Of a stretch of 10,089 nt of DNA, positions 1-5,561 are shown in pieces; within the stretch, counting starts at the first letter, position 1, and every line of letters starts with the position of its first letter. Position numbers and translations under genes: made by a program. The notes under the pieces were generated by a model, which was not told the origin of the DNA, did no database searches, and saw only the letters and a program-made list of their open reading frames with translations. Source of the stretch: JBFMAE01 sp040756085. GTDB taxonomy: Bacteria > Desulfobacterota > BSN033 > UBA1163. The stretch covers positions 1 to 10,089 of the forward strand of contig JBFMAE010000017.1 in assembly GCA_040756085.1 (NCBI GenBank), in the 5' to 3' direction.

Positions 1-132
1 TATGGAGCACCTATTCCACCATGTGGGCCTCCAACCAAGGAAGCAGAAATTAGGTTTCTCGAAGAAGAAGCCAAATATCTTCGGGATGAGTTGAGCCATA
101 TTGAGAAAAGACTCGAAGAGCTAAAGAAATAG
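1..132 (+). CDS. DUF5320-type protein, C-terminal fragment (5' end outside window)
   Basis: Frame 1 is open from the window edge to a TAG at 130-132, giving 43 residues with no start codon in view. The visible part begins with a proline/glycine stretch containing one cysteine (PPCGPP) and continues into a charged helix of about 30 residues, rich in Glu, Lys and Leu with heptad-like spacing, ending EELKK. DUF5320 proteins characteristically have an MPxxDxTGPxGxGPxTGRG leader followed by a proline linker and this kind of short coiled coil. The next gene carries exactly that leader, which supports the assignment. DUF5320 proteins are small, of unknown function, and in anaerobes often sit near NifX/NifB-type and Mrp-type iron-sulfur genes. 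The function here is unknown; the family call is by pattern only. Confidence 0.7.
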   Translation, partial: YGAPIPPCGPPTKEAEIRFLEEEAKYLRDELSHIEKRLEELKK

Positions 133-149
133 TTGTGGAGATTGTCTTT

Positions 150-256
150 AGGTTAGGGTTAGGAAGCCCGTTTGGTTTAGGGTGAAGCAGTCAGGTTTAA
201 AGATTTAGATCCTATAACATAACCAATGGACGAAACTGGCATCTTAACCCTAGCCT
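150..256 (+). promoter_or_regulatory. Candidate structured 5' leader RNA (nested hairpin)
   Basis: The 161-base spacer at 133-293 contains no gene. Bases 150-164 can pair with 242-256 over 15 consecutive pairs, including two G-U wobbles. Inside this, 172-177 pairs with 221-226 (extended by 169-171 with 230-232 across a three-base bulge), and 178-183 pairs with 209-214 including one G-U. The helices nest without conflict and close on a purine-rich loop at 184-208. The fold lies about 40 bases upstream of the next start codon, so it could be a leader regulatory RNA. There is no T tract after base 256, so it does not look like an intrinsic terminator. It matches no riboswitch class that I recognise. 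The pairing is seen; the role is inference. Confidence 0.3.
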
Positions 257-293
257 TTGGACTTACGACTTTTATTCGAAAGGGGGTGTCTTT

Positions 294-557
294 ATGCCAG
301 GATTTGATGGAACAGGACCGATGGGAATGGGTCCAATGACGGGTGGAGGAAGAGGTTTCTGTGCTTTGCCATATAGACCTTATGGGCCTTATGGATATGG
401 ATTCCGAGCGCCCTATTATCCACCTACCGGTATGTCCCCATTCTATGGAATGCCATTCTATGGTCCTGTCTTTGGAGCAGGGCGTGGTGGCCTCCCGTGG
501 GGTGGAGGCCGTGGCAGAGTATTCGGTGGCGGGCGAGGGTTCCGTCGTTGGTGGTAG
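294..557 (+). CDS. DUF5320-type glycine/aromatic-rich protein, short form
   Basis: This encodes 87 residues from an ATG preceded by a strong ribosome binding site (AAAGGGGGTG at 280-289). Residues 1-23 match the DUF5320 leader: MPGFDGTGPMG, then GMGPMTGGGRG and one cysteine at position 23. The rest is proline, tyrosine, glycine and arginine rich, with repeated YGP/FYG and GGGRG patterns, and ends in RRWW. The charged coiled-coil tail usual for the family, and visible in the fragment just upstream, is absent, so this is a short variant. It has no signal peptide or membrane segment. Glycine-arginine composition with a single cysteine would suit a flexible binding or scaffolding protein, but that is speculation. 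The function of the family is unknown. Confidence 0.8.
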   Translation: MPGFDGTGPMGMGPMTGGGRGFCALPYRPYGPYGYGFRAPYYPPTGMSPFYGMPFYGPVFGAGRGGLPWGGGRGRVFGGGRGFRRWW

Positions 558-605
558 TAAAAAAACAGTAGTTGCATGGGGGCCTTCGATGGAACCTCCT
601 CCTTT

Positions 606-642
606 CCTCCTCTCCCTTTGGGTGAGAGGATAGAGGTGAGGG
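606..642 (+). repeat. REP-like palindromic repeat remnant
   Basis: The spacer 558-660 holds TCCTCTC at 608-614 facing GAGAGGA at 624-630, with CC/GG pairing inside, forming a compact hairpin; a further GAGGTGAGGG follows at 633-642. The CCTCTCCC/GGGAGAGG plus GGTGAGGG pattern resembles the dispersed intergenic palindromes common in many proteobacterial genomes. There is no T tract, so it is not a convincing terminator. The hairpin is seen; its membership of a repeat family is inference from memory. Confidence 0.4.
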
Positions 643-673
643 AATTAAGTTTGATTTAAAGGGGGTGATAGAG

Positions 674-904
674 ATGCCAAGAGGTGATGGAACAGGACCC
701 CATTGGGGAAGTGGCCCTGGAACAGGCAAAGGCACAGGAATGGGTGGATCTCGTGGGGGAAGAATGGGCGGCTCCAGAGCGGGAGCAGGTCCTGGGGGAG
801 AATGTATCTGCCCGCAGTGCGGAACGACGCTTGCCCATGAGGCCGGAATTCCCTGTTCTTATAAAAAATGCCCCAAATGTGGGGTAACAATGACGAGAAA
901 ATAG
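674..904 (+). CDS. Small glycine-rich protein with C-terminal zinc/iron ribbon
   Basis: This encodes 76 residues. I chose the ATG at 674 because GGGGGTG at 661-667 is an ideal ribosome binding site with a six-base spacer; a GTG at 665 would lie inside that site. Residues 1-42 are a Gly/Arg-rich low-complexity leader starting MPRGDGTGP, shared with the DUF5320 gene upstream, including a 14-base nucleotide identity (GATGGAACAGGACC). Residues 44-69 form a ribbon: CICPQCG at 44-50, a histidine at 55, then C61, C66 and C69 (CPKCG). The CPxC...CPxC pairs predict a bound Zn or Fe. This leader-plus-ribbon layout recurs in anaerobes next to DUF5320, NifX-type and Mrp-type proteins. The function is unknown; a metal-binding or cluster-related role is inference. 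Confidence 0.8.
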   Translation: MPRGDGTGPHWGSGPGTGKGTGMGGSRGGRMGGSRAGAGPGGECICPQCGTTLAHEAGIPCSYKKCPKCGVTMTRK

Positions 905-938
905 CTTGTGTGATCAGAAAGTGGATCTGGTTTTAAAA

Positions 939-1403
939 ATGAGTGAACGCATGAATGGAAGGTTAACTGTTCAGGAAAAACGGGGAGAAGTCAATCTCCA
1001 CAGAAATTGTTTTGCCTGTAGTTCAAATGACGGAATAGGTTTAGGGCTCAAATTTTATAAAAATGAAGATGGGGCTGTCTTCGGAAATTTCTTTGCAGAC
1101 CCGAAGTACGAAGGCTATTCGGGTATCATTCACGGAGGAATTATAGCTACTCTGTTGGATTCTGCGATGACCCACTGCCTCTTAATGGAGGATATCCCTG
1201 CCCTCACGGGAAGGTTGTCGATCAAATATTCTATCCCCATTCGAACAGGGACAACTGTGAAATTGGAAGCGAGGATTGTTAACCAATTCCATAAAATGTT
1301 CATTGTAGAAGGGAAGGCTTTGGTGGATGGGAGGAGGGTGGCAAGTGCAGAGGCCAAATATAGGACCATGAAAAGAGTGGTTAATCAAGGGGCAAAGAAA
1401 TGA
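939..1403 (+). CDS. PaaI-type hotdog-fold acyl-CoA thioesterase
   Basis: This is a hotdog-fold thioesterase of the PaaI/YbgC-like group, expected to hydrolyse acyl-CoA (or another acyl thioester) to free acid and CoA in the cytoplasm. From the ATG at 939 it is about 154 residues. An N-terminal NCFAC motif is followed by a GIGLGLKF strand, then the signature HGGIIATLLDSAM, where the HGG and the downstream Asp correspond to the helix-capping and catalytic region of the family. The last third has the expected strand pattern ending AEAKYRTM. The start is uncertain: no good ribosome binding site precedes any candidate, and a TTG at 906, one base after the preceding stop, would add 11 residues and allow translational coupling. 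The substrate cannot be predicted. The gene overlaps the next one by four bases (ATGA). Confidence 0.85.
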   Translation: MSERMNGRLTVQEKRGEVNLHRNCFACSSNDGIGLGLKFYKNEDGAVFGNFFADPKYEGYSGIIHGGIIATLLDSAMTHCLLMEDIPALTGRLSIKYSIPIRTGTTVKLEARIVNQFHKMFIVEGKALVDGRRVASAEAKYRTMKRVVNQGAKK

Positions 1404-1618
1404 CGCCATTTTCGTTTAAGGGTTCCTCTTTAGAAAATAAATTGATCGGGAACATTCTAAGAGAATATCCCCAGATGTCTGAAATCATGCAGAGACATTT
1501 TGGTGGGCATTGCCTGAAAAGACCAGGCTTTAAAATCCAGACGCTCGGGATGGCTTGTATTCTGTTTGGCGTCGATCCGAAGAGATTGCTTCAAGAATTT
1601 GAGAAAACTGAGCATTGA
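1400..1618 (+). CDS. DUF1858-like small redox domain protein, variant lacking the CxxC
   Basis: This encodes 72 residues and starts in an ATGA overlap with the thioesterase stop, implying translational coupling. The layout fits DUF1858, the small helical domain found fused to hybrid cluster proteins and thought to carry a redox disulfide: a helix with IGNILREYPQ, then a HCLKRPGF turn, then ILFGVDPKRLLQEFEK. In typical members the turn reads CxxCP; here the first cysteine is C38 and the second position is Arg41 (CLKRP). One other cysteine, C53, lies in the next helix. A classical CxxC disulfide is therefore impossible; C38 could act alone, ligate a metal, or pair with C53. The family call rests on layout and motif. 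The function is unknown. Confidence 0.65.
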   Translation: MTPFSFKGSSLENKLIGNILREYPQMSEIMQRHFGGHCLKRPGFKIQTLGMACILFGVDPKRLLQEFEKTEH

Positions 1619-1623
1619 TAGGC

Positions 1624-2430
1624 ATGGATAAAAGACTTAATGACCTGGTGATTCTAATCAGAGGGGCAGGAGAGATGGCCTCAGGAGTTGCCCATCGACT
1701 TGCCTCCTGCCATTTTAAGGTTTGTATAACTGAAACTTCGAATCCTCAAGCCGTAAGAAGAGAAGTGTCATTTTCAGAGGCGATCTTCGACTCAGAGAAG
1801 GAAGTGGAGGGAATAACTGCAAAAAGGGTTGAGTCAGCAGATCATATCTCAGAAGTGTGGAGAGATGGGATGATTCCCATCCTGATAGATCCGGATGCGA
1901 AAGTCAAAGACTATTTAACACCCGATGTTCTTATCGATGCCACTCTTTCCAAAAAGAATCTAGGCACAAAGATCACGGATGCCCCCTTGGTTATTGGTCT
2001 TGGCCCCGGATTCCATACAGGGAAGGATGTCCATCTGGTTATCGAGACAAACCGGGGTCACGATCTGGGAAGAATCATTTCGAACGGGGAAGCTGAGCCG
2101 AATACCGGAATCCCTGGGGCCATCGCTGGCTATACAGAGGAAAGGGTAATACGGGCTCCAAGGGCTGGGGATTTCAAAGGCTTAAAAAAGATCGGTGATG
2201 GTGTACGGGCGAATGAAAAGGTGGGGATGGTAGGGAATGCTGCAGTGCGATCCAGGATTGCGGGTGTCATTAGAGGTTTGCTAAGGGACGGAACTGAGGT
2301 CTGGAAGGGGATGAAGTTGGGTGACATCGATCCGCGGGGAATTAAGGCCCATTGCTATACGATCTCGGATAAGGCCAGAACAATTTCCGGCGGAGTCTTA
2401 CAGGCCATTCTGGAGCACTTCAATGGTTAA
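1624..2430 (+). CDS. yqeB: Selenium-dependent molybdenum cofactor accessory protein YqeB
   Basis: This 268-residue protein matches the YqeB (EF2563) family, linked to maturation of selenium-dependent molybdenum hydroxylases. A nucleotide-binding-type start is visible (IRGAGEMASGVAHRL, residues 12-26), followed by a VIGLGPGFHTG motif around 123-133, GEAEPNTGIPG at 155-165, and a C-terminal SGGVLQAI. Length and motif order suit the family. The ATG at 1624 is chosen; a TTG at 1615 overlapping the previous stop (TTGA) is possible, and neither has a strong ribosome binding site. The usual partners (yqeC, xdhC-type genes, the hydroxylase itself, sel genes) are not in the window, so the target enzyme must be elsewhere or the protein has another job here. 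The gene overlaps the radical SAM gene by eight bases. Confidence 0.85.
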   Translation: MDKRLNDLVILIRGAGEMASGVAHRLASCHFKVCITETSNPQAVRREVSFSEAIFDSEKEVEGITAKRVESADHISEVWRDGMIPILIDPDAKVKDYLTPDVLIDATLSKKNLGTKITDAPLVIGLGPGFHTGKDVHLVIETNRGHDLGRIISNGEAEPNTGIPGAIAGYTEERVIRAPRAGDFKGLKKIGDGVRANEKVGMVGNAAVRSRIAGVIRGLLRDGTEVWKGMKLGDIDPRGIKAHCYTISDKARTISGGVLQAILEHFNG

Positions 2431-3376
2431 GTCTTCAGTCGAACAGAAATATATCTTTGGCCCAGTTCCTTCGAGAAGGCTGGGAAGGTCTTTGGGAGTT
2501 GATATTGTCCCATATAAAACCTGTACCTTTGATTGCATCTATTGTGATTTGGGAAGGACAACTCATAAGTCCGTATCTCGGCAATCTTATGTTCCTCCAG
2601 AAGAGATCCAGGGGGAATTGGAACTCTATCTATCAGTTTTGGATAAAAAGCCGGATTACATAACCCTGTCTGGCTCTGGTGAGCCGACGTTAAATACCAG
2701 CATTGGAGAAATAGTTCAAAGGATTAAGGAGATCACCTCTATTCCCATAGCCATCTTAACGAATAGCTCTCTTTTCTCGTTAGATGAAGTCAGAAGGGAT
2801 CTCTCGGAAGCCGATGTCGTCCTTCCATCTCTTGATGCAGTCACTCCAGCCTTTTTTGAATACATAAACAGACCCCACACGTCCTTAAGAATTGAGGGAA
2901 TCATTTCGGGTCTCATTCAATTTCGGAAACAATATCGAGGTCAAATTTGGCTGGAAATCCTCTTCTGTCGGGGTGTCAATGACGGTAAAGAAGAAATCGA
3001 AAAACTGAAAGAGGTTATCGAGAGAATCGAGCCTGATAGGATTCAATTAAATACACCGGTCAGACCGCCCGCTGAAGATTTTGCCTTCCCTTTAACTTTG
3101 GGTCAACTGGAGGAAATAAGAGAAAGACTGGGAGATAAGGCAGAGATTATCTCCGAATTTGCTGCACCTCTGGGAGAAGAATTTAATTCCGTGAAGGATA
3201 CAGAGATCCTTAACTTGATCAAGAGAAGACCCTGTACGACGGAAGATATTTCTAAGGCTCTCGGACTCCGTATGGATGAAGTTGTGAAGCACTTGGATCA
3301 TCTTACAAAAACAGGAACGATTCGGTATCGAATGTATGAGCATCGTTGTTATTACGAGAATGTTGCAACTGATTAA
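2423..3376 (+). CDS. Radical SAM protein (COG0731 type) with C-terminal winged helix
   Basis: This encodes 317 residues. I chose the ATG at 2423 because the conserved FGPVPSRRLGRSLGVD block, typical for the N-terminus of COG0731-type radical SAM proteins, starts at residue 12; longer in-frame extensions only overlap the yqeB coding sequence. The [4Fe-4S] site is C34xxxC38xxC41 (CTFDCIYC), and the SAM-contacting region appears as LSGSGEPTL at 82-90. Residues about 257-310 resemble a winged-helix domain (TTEDISKALGL, then a helix and a basic wing). COG0731 is related to the wybutosine enzyme Tyw1, but bacterial members have no settled role, so tRNA modification should not be assumed. The winged helix suggests nucleic acid or protein binding. 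The eight-base overlap with yqeB implies co-translation. Confidence 0.88.
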   Translation: MVKSSVEQKYIFGPVPSRRLGRSLGVDIVPYKTCTFDCIYCDLGRTTHKSVSRQSYVPPEEIQGELELYLSVLDKKPDYITLSGSGEPTLNTSIGEIVQRIKEITSIPIAILTNSSLFSLDEVRRDLSEADVVLPSLDAVTPAFFEYINRPHTSLRIEGIISGLIQFRKQYRGQIWLEILFCRGVNDGKEEIEKLKEVIERIEPDRIQLNTPVRPPAEDFAFPLTLGQLEEIRERLGDKAEIISEFAAPLGEEFNSVKDTEILNLIKRRPCTTEDISKALGLRMDEVVKHLDHLTKTGTIRYRMYEHRCYYENVATD

Positions 3377-3394
3377 AAAGAAATAGAGGCATTG

Positions 3395-4063
3395 ATGATT
3401 GTAGCAAATCGCAAATCACTTGATGAAATCTTGCTGATGATTAAACCATACAAGAAAGTCCTCCTTCTTGGCTGTAACGAATGTGTAACCGTCTGTGCTG
3501 TTGGCGGAGAGAGAGAAGTTGGAGTAATGGCTTCGGAGTTGAGGCTCTTCCGTGGAAAGGATGGAGAGGAGATTGAGGTTCGGGAGCATACCCTTGAGCG
3601 TCAGTGCGACCCTGAATACATTGATCAAGTCCGTTCCTTTGTAGGGGATTATGAAGCAATCTTGTCAATGGCGTGTGGTGCAGGAGTTCAGTATGTAGCG
3701 GAGAGATTTCGGACGAAGCCGGTGTTACCGGCTGTAAATACAACTTTCTTAGGAGTGGCACTTGAACAGGGAGTTTGGGCTGAGCGGTGTCAGGGATGCG
3801 GGACGTGCATCCTTGATAAGACCGGAGGGATCTGCCCCGTTGCCAGATGTGCCAAGAGTTTGCTCAATGGTCCCTGTGGTGGGTCGACGAATGGAAAGTC
3901 TGAGGTGGACAGGGAAACCGATTGTGCCTGGCAGCTTATCATAGATCGGCTCAAGGAGCTCGGACAGTTGGATCGGTATGAGGAGATCATACCAATCAAG
4001 GATTGGACCACTGCGAGAGACGGAGGGCCACGCAAGAGGGTGAGAGAGGATTTGAGGCTGTGA
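3395..4063 (+). CDS. metV: MetV-like protein (methylenetetrahydrofolate reductase C-terminal domain family)
   Basis: This 222-residue cytoplasmic iron-sulfur or zinc protein belongs to the family annotated as methylenetetrahydrofolate reductase C-terminal domain, called MetV in acetogens, where it partners MetF in the Wood-Ljungdahl pathway. Twelve cysteines are visible: C27, C30 and C34 in GCNECVTVC; C71 and C94; then the diagnostic C-terminal cluster C132/C135/C138 (CQGCGTC), C147, C152 and C161 (NGPCGG), plus C177. The start is the ATG at 3395, with AGAGG five bases upstream; a TTG three bases earlier is less likely. It lies 18 bases after the radical SAM gene, so it is probably in the same operon. 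No metF is in the window, so the partner is either beyond the edge or encoded elsewhere. Confidence 0.85.
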   Translation: MIVANRKSLDEILLMIKPYKKVLLLGCNECVTVCAVGGEREVGVMASELRLFRGKDGEEIEVREHTLERQCDPEYIDQVRSFVGDYEAILSMACGAGVQYVAERFRTKPVLPAVNTTFLGVALEQGVWAERCQGCGTCILDKTGGICPVARCAKSLLNGPCGGSTNGKSEVDRETDCAWQLIIDRLKELGQLDRYEEIIPIKDWTTARDGGPRKRVREDLRL

Positions 4064-4097
4064 GTAGGGGGACAGTTAGACAGGCGTACCCCAAAGA

Positions 4098-4138
4098 CTT
4101 TACCTAAAAGCCATTATAGGCTGCTTTTCTTGGTAAAG
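4098..4138 (+). repeat. Imperfect inverted repeat between the metV-like gene and the next gene
   Basis: In the 98-107 base spacer, CTTTACC at 4098-4104 pairs perfectly with GGTAAAG at 4132-4138, and AAAAGC at 4106-4111 pairs with GCTTTT at 4123-4128, separated by a one-by-three internal loop. Together they form a long imperfect hairpin with an 11-base loop. No T tract follows, so it is not a standard intrinsic terminator. It could be an operator, an mRNA-end stabilising structure or a boundary between two transcription units. The pairing is seen; the role is inference. Confidence 0.45.
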
Positions 4139-4170
4139 GGTGTTCTATTGACATTAGTGCTTTGAGGGAA

Positions 4171-5184
4171 ATGGTGCCAAAACTAACTGAGAATCATAAC
4201 GAATTCCATAGCGATGATATTGATCTGGTTCGAAGGGTTATGGAGGACATGTTTATCCTCTTGTTTTTTGATAAAAGAGCATGCCAAAGGATTGGTTTCG
4301 TCAATATAAGCCGCTTCATTGGCGAAAAACCAGGATGGTATCTCTGGACAAAAGACCAGAAAGGTGCCTACCTTTTAGAACTCATGGATGCAGTGTATTT
4401 CGATAAAGAAGTAGGTACTGATTATCCTAACAATATCCCTGGAGTGAGAGCTGAGTTTGTTCTTCGGTATTATCCCTCTCCGGAAGAACCACTTTTTGAA
4501 GATTTTGCTTTTATCGAAAGGGAGGTCCGTCTCGGACCCTATTTTGATCACACCGGGACCCCACTTATTGAGAAACAGAATGAGATTCATGAATCCCTTT
4601 TCGCAGTGGGGACTCTTGCTTTAGATTTCGATAAAGGACTAAACTTCGCGATACTTAAAATTTCCTCACAGGACCGTTGGATTGAAATCGTCAAAGAAGG
4701 GCCTATCGTTGAAACTGACCATAGACAGATAATAGAGGTCATTCCTGAAGGAACGATGGCCAGGAATATTCCGGGGTGGGAGTTGAGTTGGCATTTCTAT
4801 GACAAGCTTTTATTAAGTTTTTGCTATGTTCATAAAACAATCCCCTTCGGATTAGGATTAACTGAGTTTCCAGGTGCTGTGTACCATACATATGCACAAA
4901 ACAAGGTGATTGAAGCGGCTCACCCTAACGTCCGTGGCAGGACTCTGGAAGTGGGAGTTTTGCTGCAATCGAACCAAACACCTTCGATTGACCCAGAGAG
5001 TTTGAAGGCGGTCTTTTTCCGATCTATTCCTCTTTCAACAAAGAAGCCTGAATTTCAGGTTGACTGTTTTGCAGGTCTTCCCAAGGACAGGCATCCCTGG
5101 ATTGACCCGGACTGGTGGACGGCTTCTTCTTGGTCATTTCCACCAGAGAGAGAAATCCAGCATTGCTGTTTCAGGGATCATTGA
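4171..5184 (+). CDS. Unrecognised 337-residue soluble protein
   Basis: I do not recognise this protein. From the ATG at 4171 it has 337 residues; a TTG at 4162 would add three. A GAGGG lies only two bases before the ATG, so the ribosome binding site is unclear and the start is uncertain. There is no signal peptide or membrane segment. An N-terminal helical, acidic region (residues about 10-45) is followed by a mixed, strand-rich body with many aromatic residues. The C-terminus is odd: rich in tryptophan, proline and histidine (DRHPWIDPDWW) and ending with a HCC motif seven residues from the end. The codon use and length without stops support a real gene. It is followed after 25 bases by the small SRRDFL gene and so may belong to the membrane-protein block downstream. 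Confidence 0.7.
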   Translation: MVPKLTENHNEFHSDDIDLVRRVMEDMFILLFFDKRACQRIGFVNISRFIGEKPGWYLWTKDQKGAYLLELMDAVYFDKEVGTDYPNNIPGVRAEFVLRYYPSPEEPLFEDFAFIEREVRLGPYFDHTGTPLIEKQNEIHESLFAVGTLALDFDKGLNFAILKISSQDRWIEIVKEGPIVETDHRQIIEVIPEGTMARNIPGWELSWHFYDKLLLSFCYVHKTIPFGLGLTEFPGAVYHTYAQNKVIEAAHPNVRGRTLEVGVLLQSNQTPSIDPESLKAVFFRSIPLSTKKPEFQVDCFAGLPKDRHPWIDPDWWTASSWSFPPEREIQHCCFRDH

Positions 5185-5209
5185 ATCTTCATCAAGCAGG
5201 AGTGGACTG

Positions 5210-5509
5210 ATGAAAATTGATAAAAGCAGAAGGGATTTTCTGACAAAGGATCTTCTTGCTCAAGCGATTCGGTTCTTTAGTGAACTGGCCGATTCGTATA
5301 AATCCAAAGAATCCATCGGGAAGAAAGAGAATTATTTTGAGTCTTTTGAGAACTGCTATCCCCTCCTTTCGGAGGCTGGTGGCCTGCTCTTGGAAGAAGC
5401 GATCAAGCAGGGGATCGAGACCAAAGGGAAAAGTAAGTTGGAAATCGCTAAAGAAATATTTTCATCCCAGGTTCAAAGTAAAAGGAGAGTGGAAAAGGAG
5501 GTGAAATAG
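5210..5509 (+). CDS. Small 99-residue protein with SRRDFL Tat-like start but no hydrophobic core
   Basis: The ATG at 5210 is chosen because AGGAG at 5198-5202 sits seven bases upstream; the open frame extends further upstream but only through the preceding gene. Residues 6-11 read SRRDFL, the consensus twin-arginine motif, yet the next segment is amphipathic and charged (KDLLAQAIRFFSELADS), without the hydrophobic stretch needed for Tat export. The middle carries a FENCYPLLSEAGGLLLEEA segment, with the only cysteine at 49, and the tail is a lysine-rich helix. It looks all-helical and cytoplasmic. It could be a remnant Tat-type protein, an adaptor that mimics a Tat leader, or a small partner of the redox proteins nearby. 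I cannot assign a function. It ends 52 bases before the membrane protein gene. Confidence 0.75.
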   Translation: MKIDKSRRDFLTKDLLAQAIRFFSELADSYKSKESIGKKENYFESFENCYPLLSEAGGLLLEEAIKQGIETKGKSKLEIAKEIFSSQVQSKRRVEKEVK

Positions 5510-5561
5510 GATAACAGAGAAAATTGTGTTGATGATCTTCTGAAAGGAAGGAGGTTTGGAC

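Noticed and set aside
150..164. Telomere-like TTAGGG tandem repeats
   Set aside because: Only about two imperfect units are present, better explained as one arm of the hairpin.
213..218. TATAAC as a -10 promoter box upstream of the DUF5320 gene
   Set aside because: No acceptable -35 element is present 16-18 bases upstream.
2321..2422. N-terminal extension of the radical SAM protein from an upstream ATG
   Set aside because: It lies wholly inside the yqeB coding sequence and the conserved family N-terminus begins just after the ATG at 2423.
4098..4138. Rho-independent terminator
   Set aside because: The inverted repeat is not followed by a T tract.
4148..4153. TTGACA-like -35 element before the gene at 4171
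   Set aside because: The start codon follows within about 25 bases, leaving no room for a -10 box and leader.
5060..5209. Upstream extension of the small SRRDFL protein
   Set aside because: It overlaps the end of the preceding gene in another frame, and the ATG at 5210 has the proper ribosome binding site.
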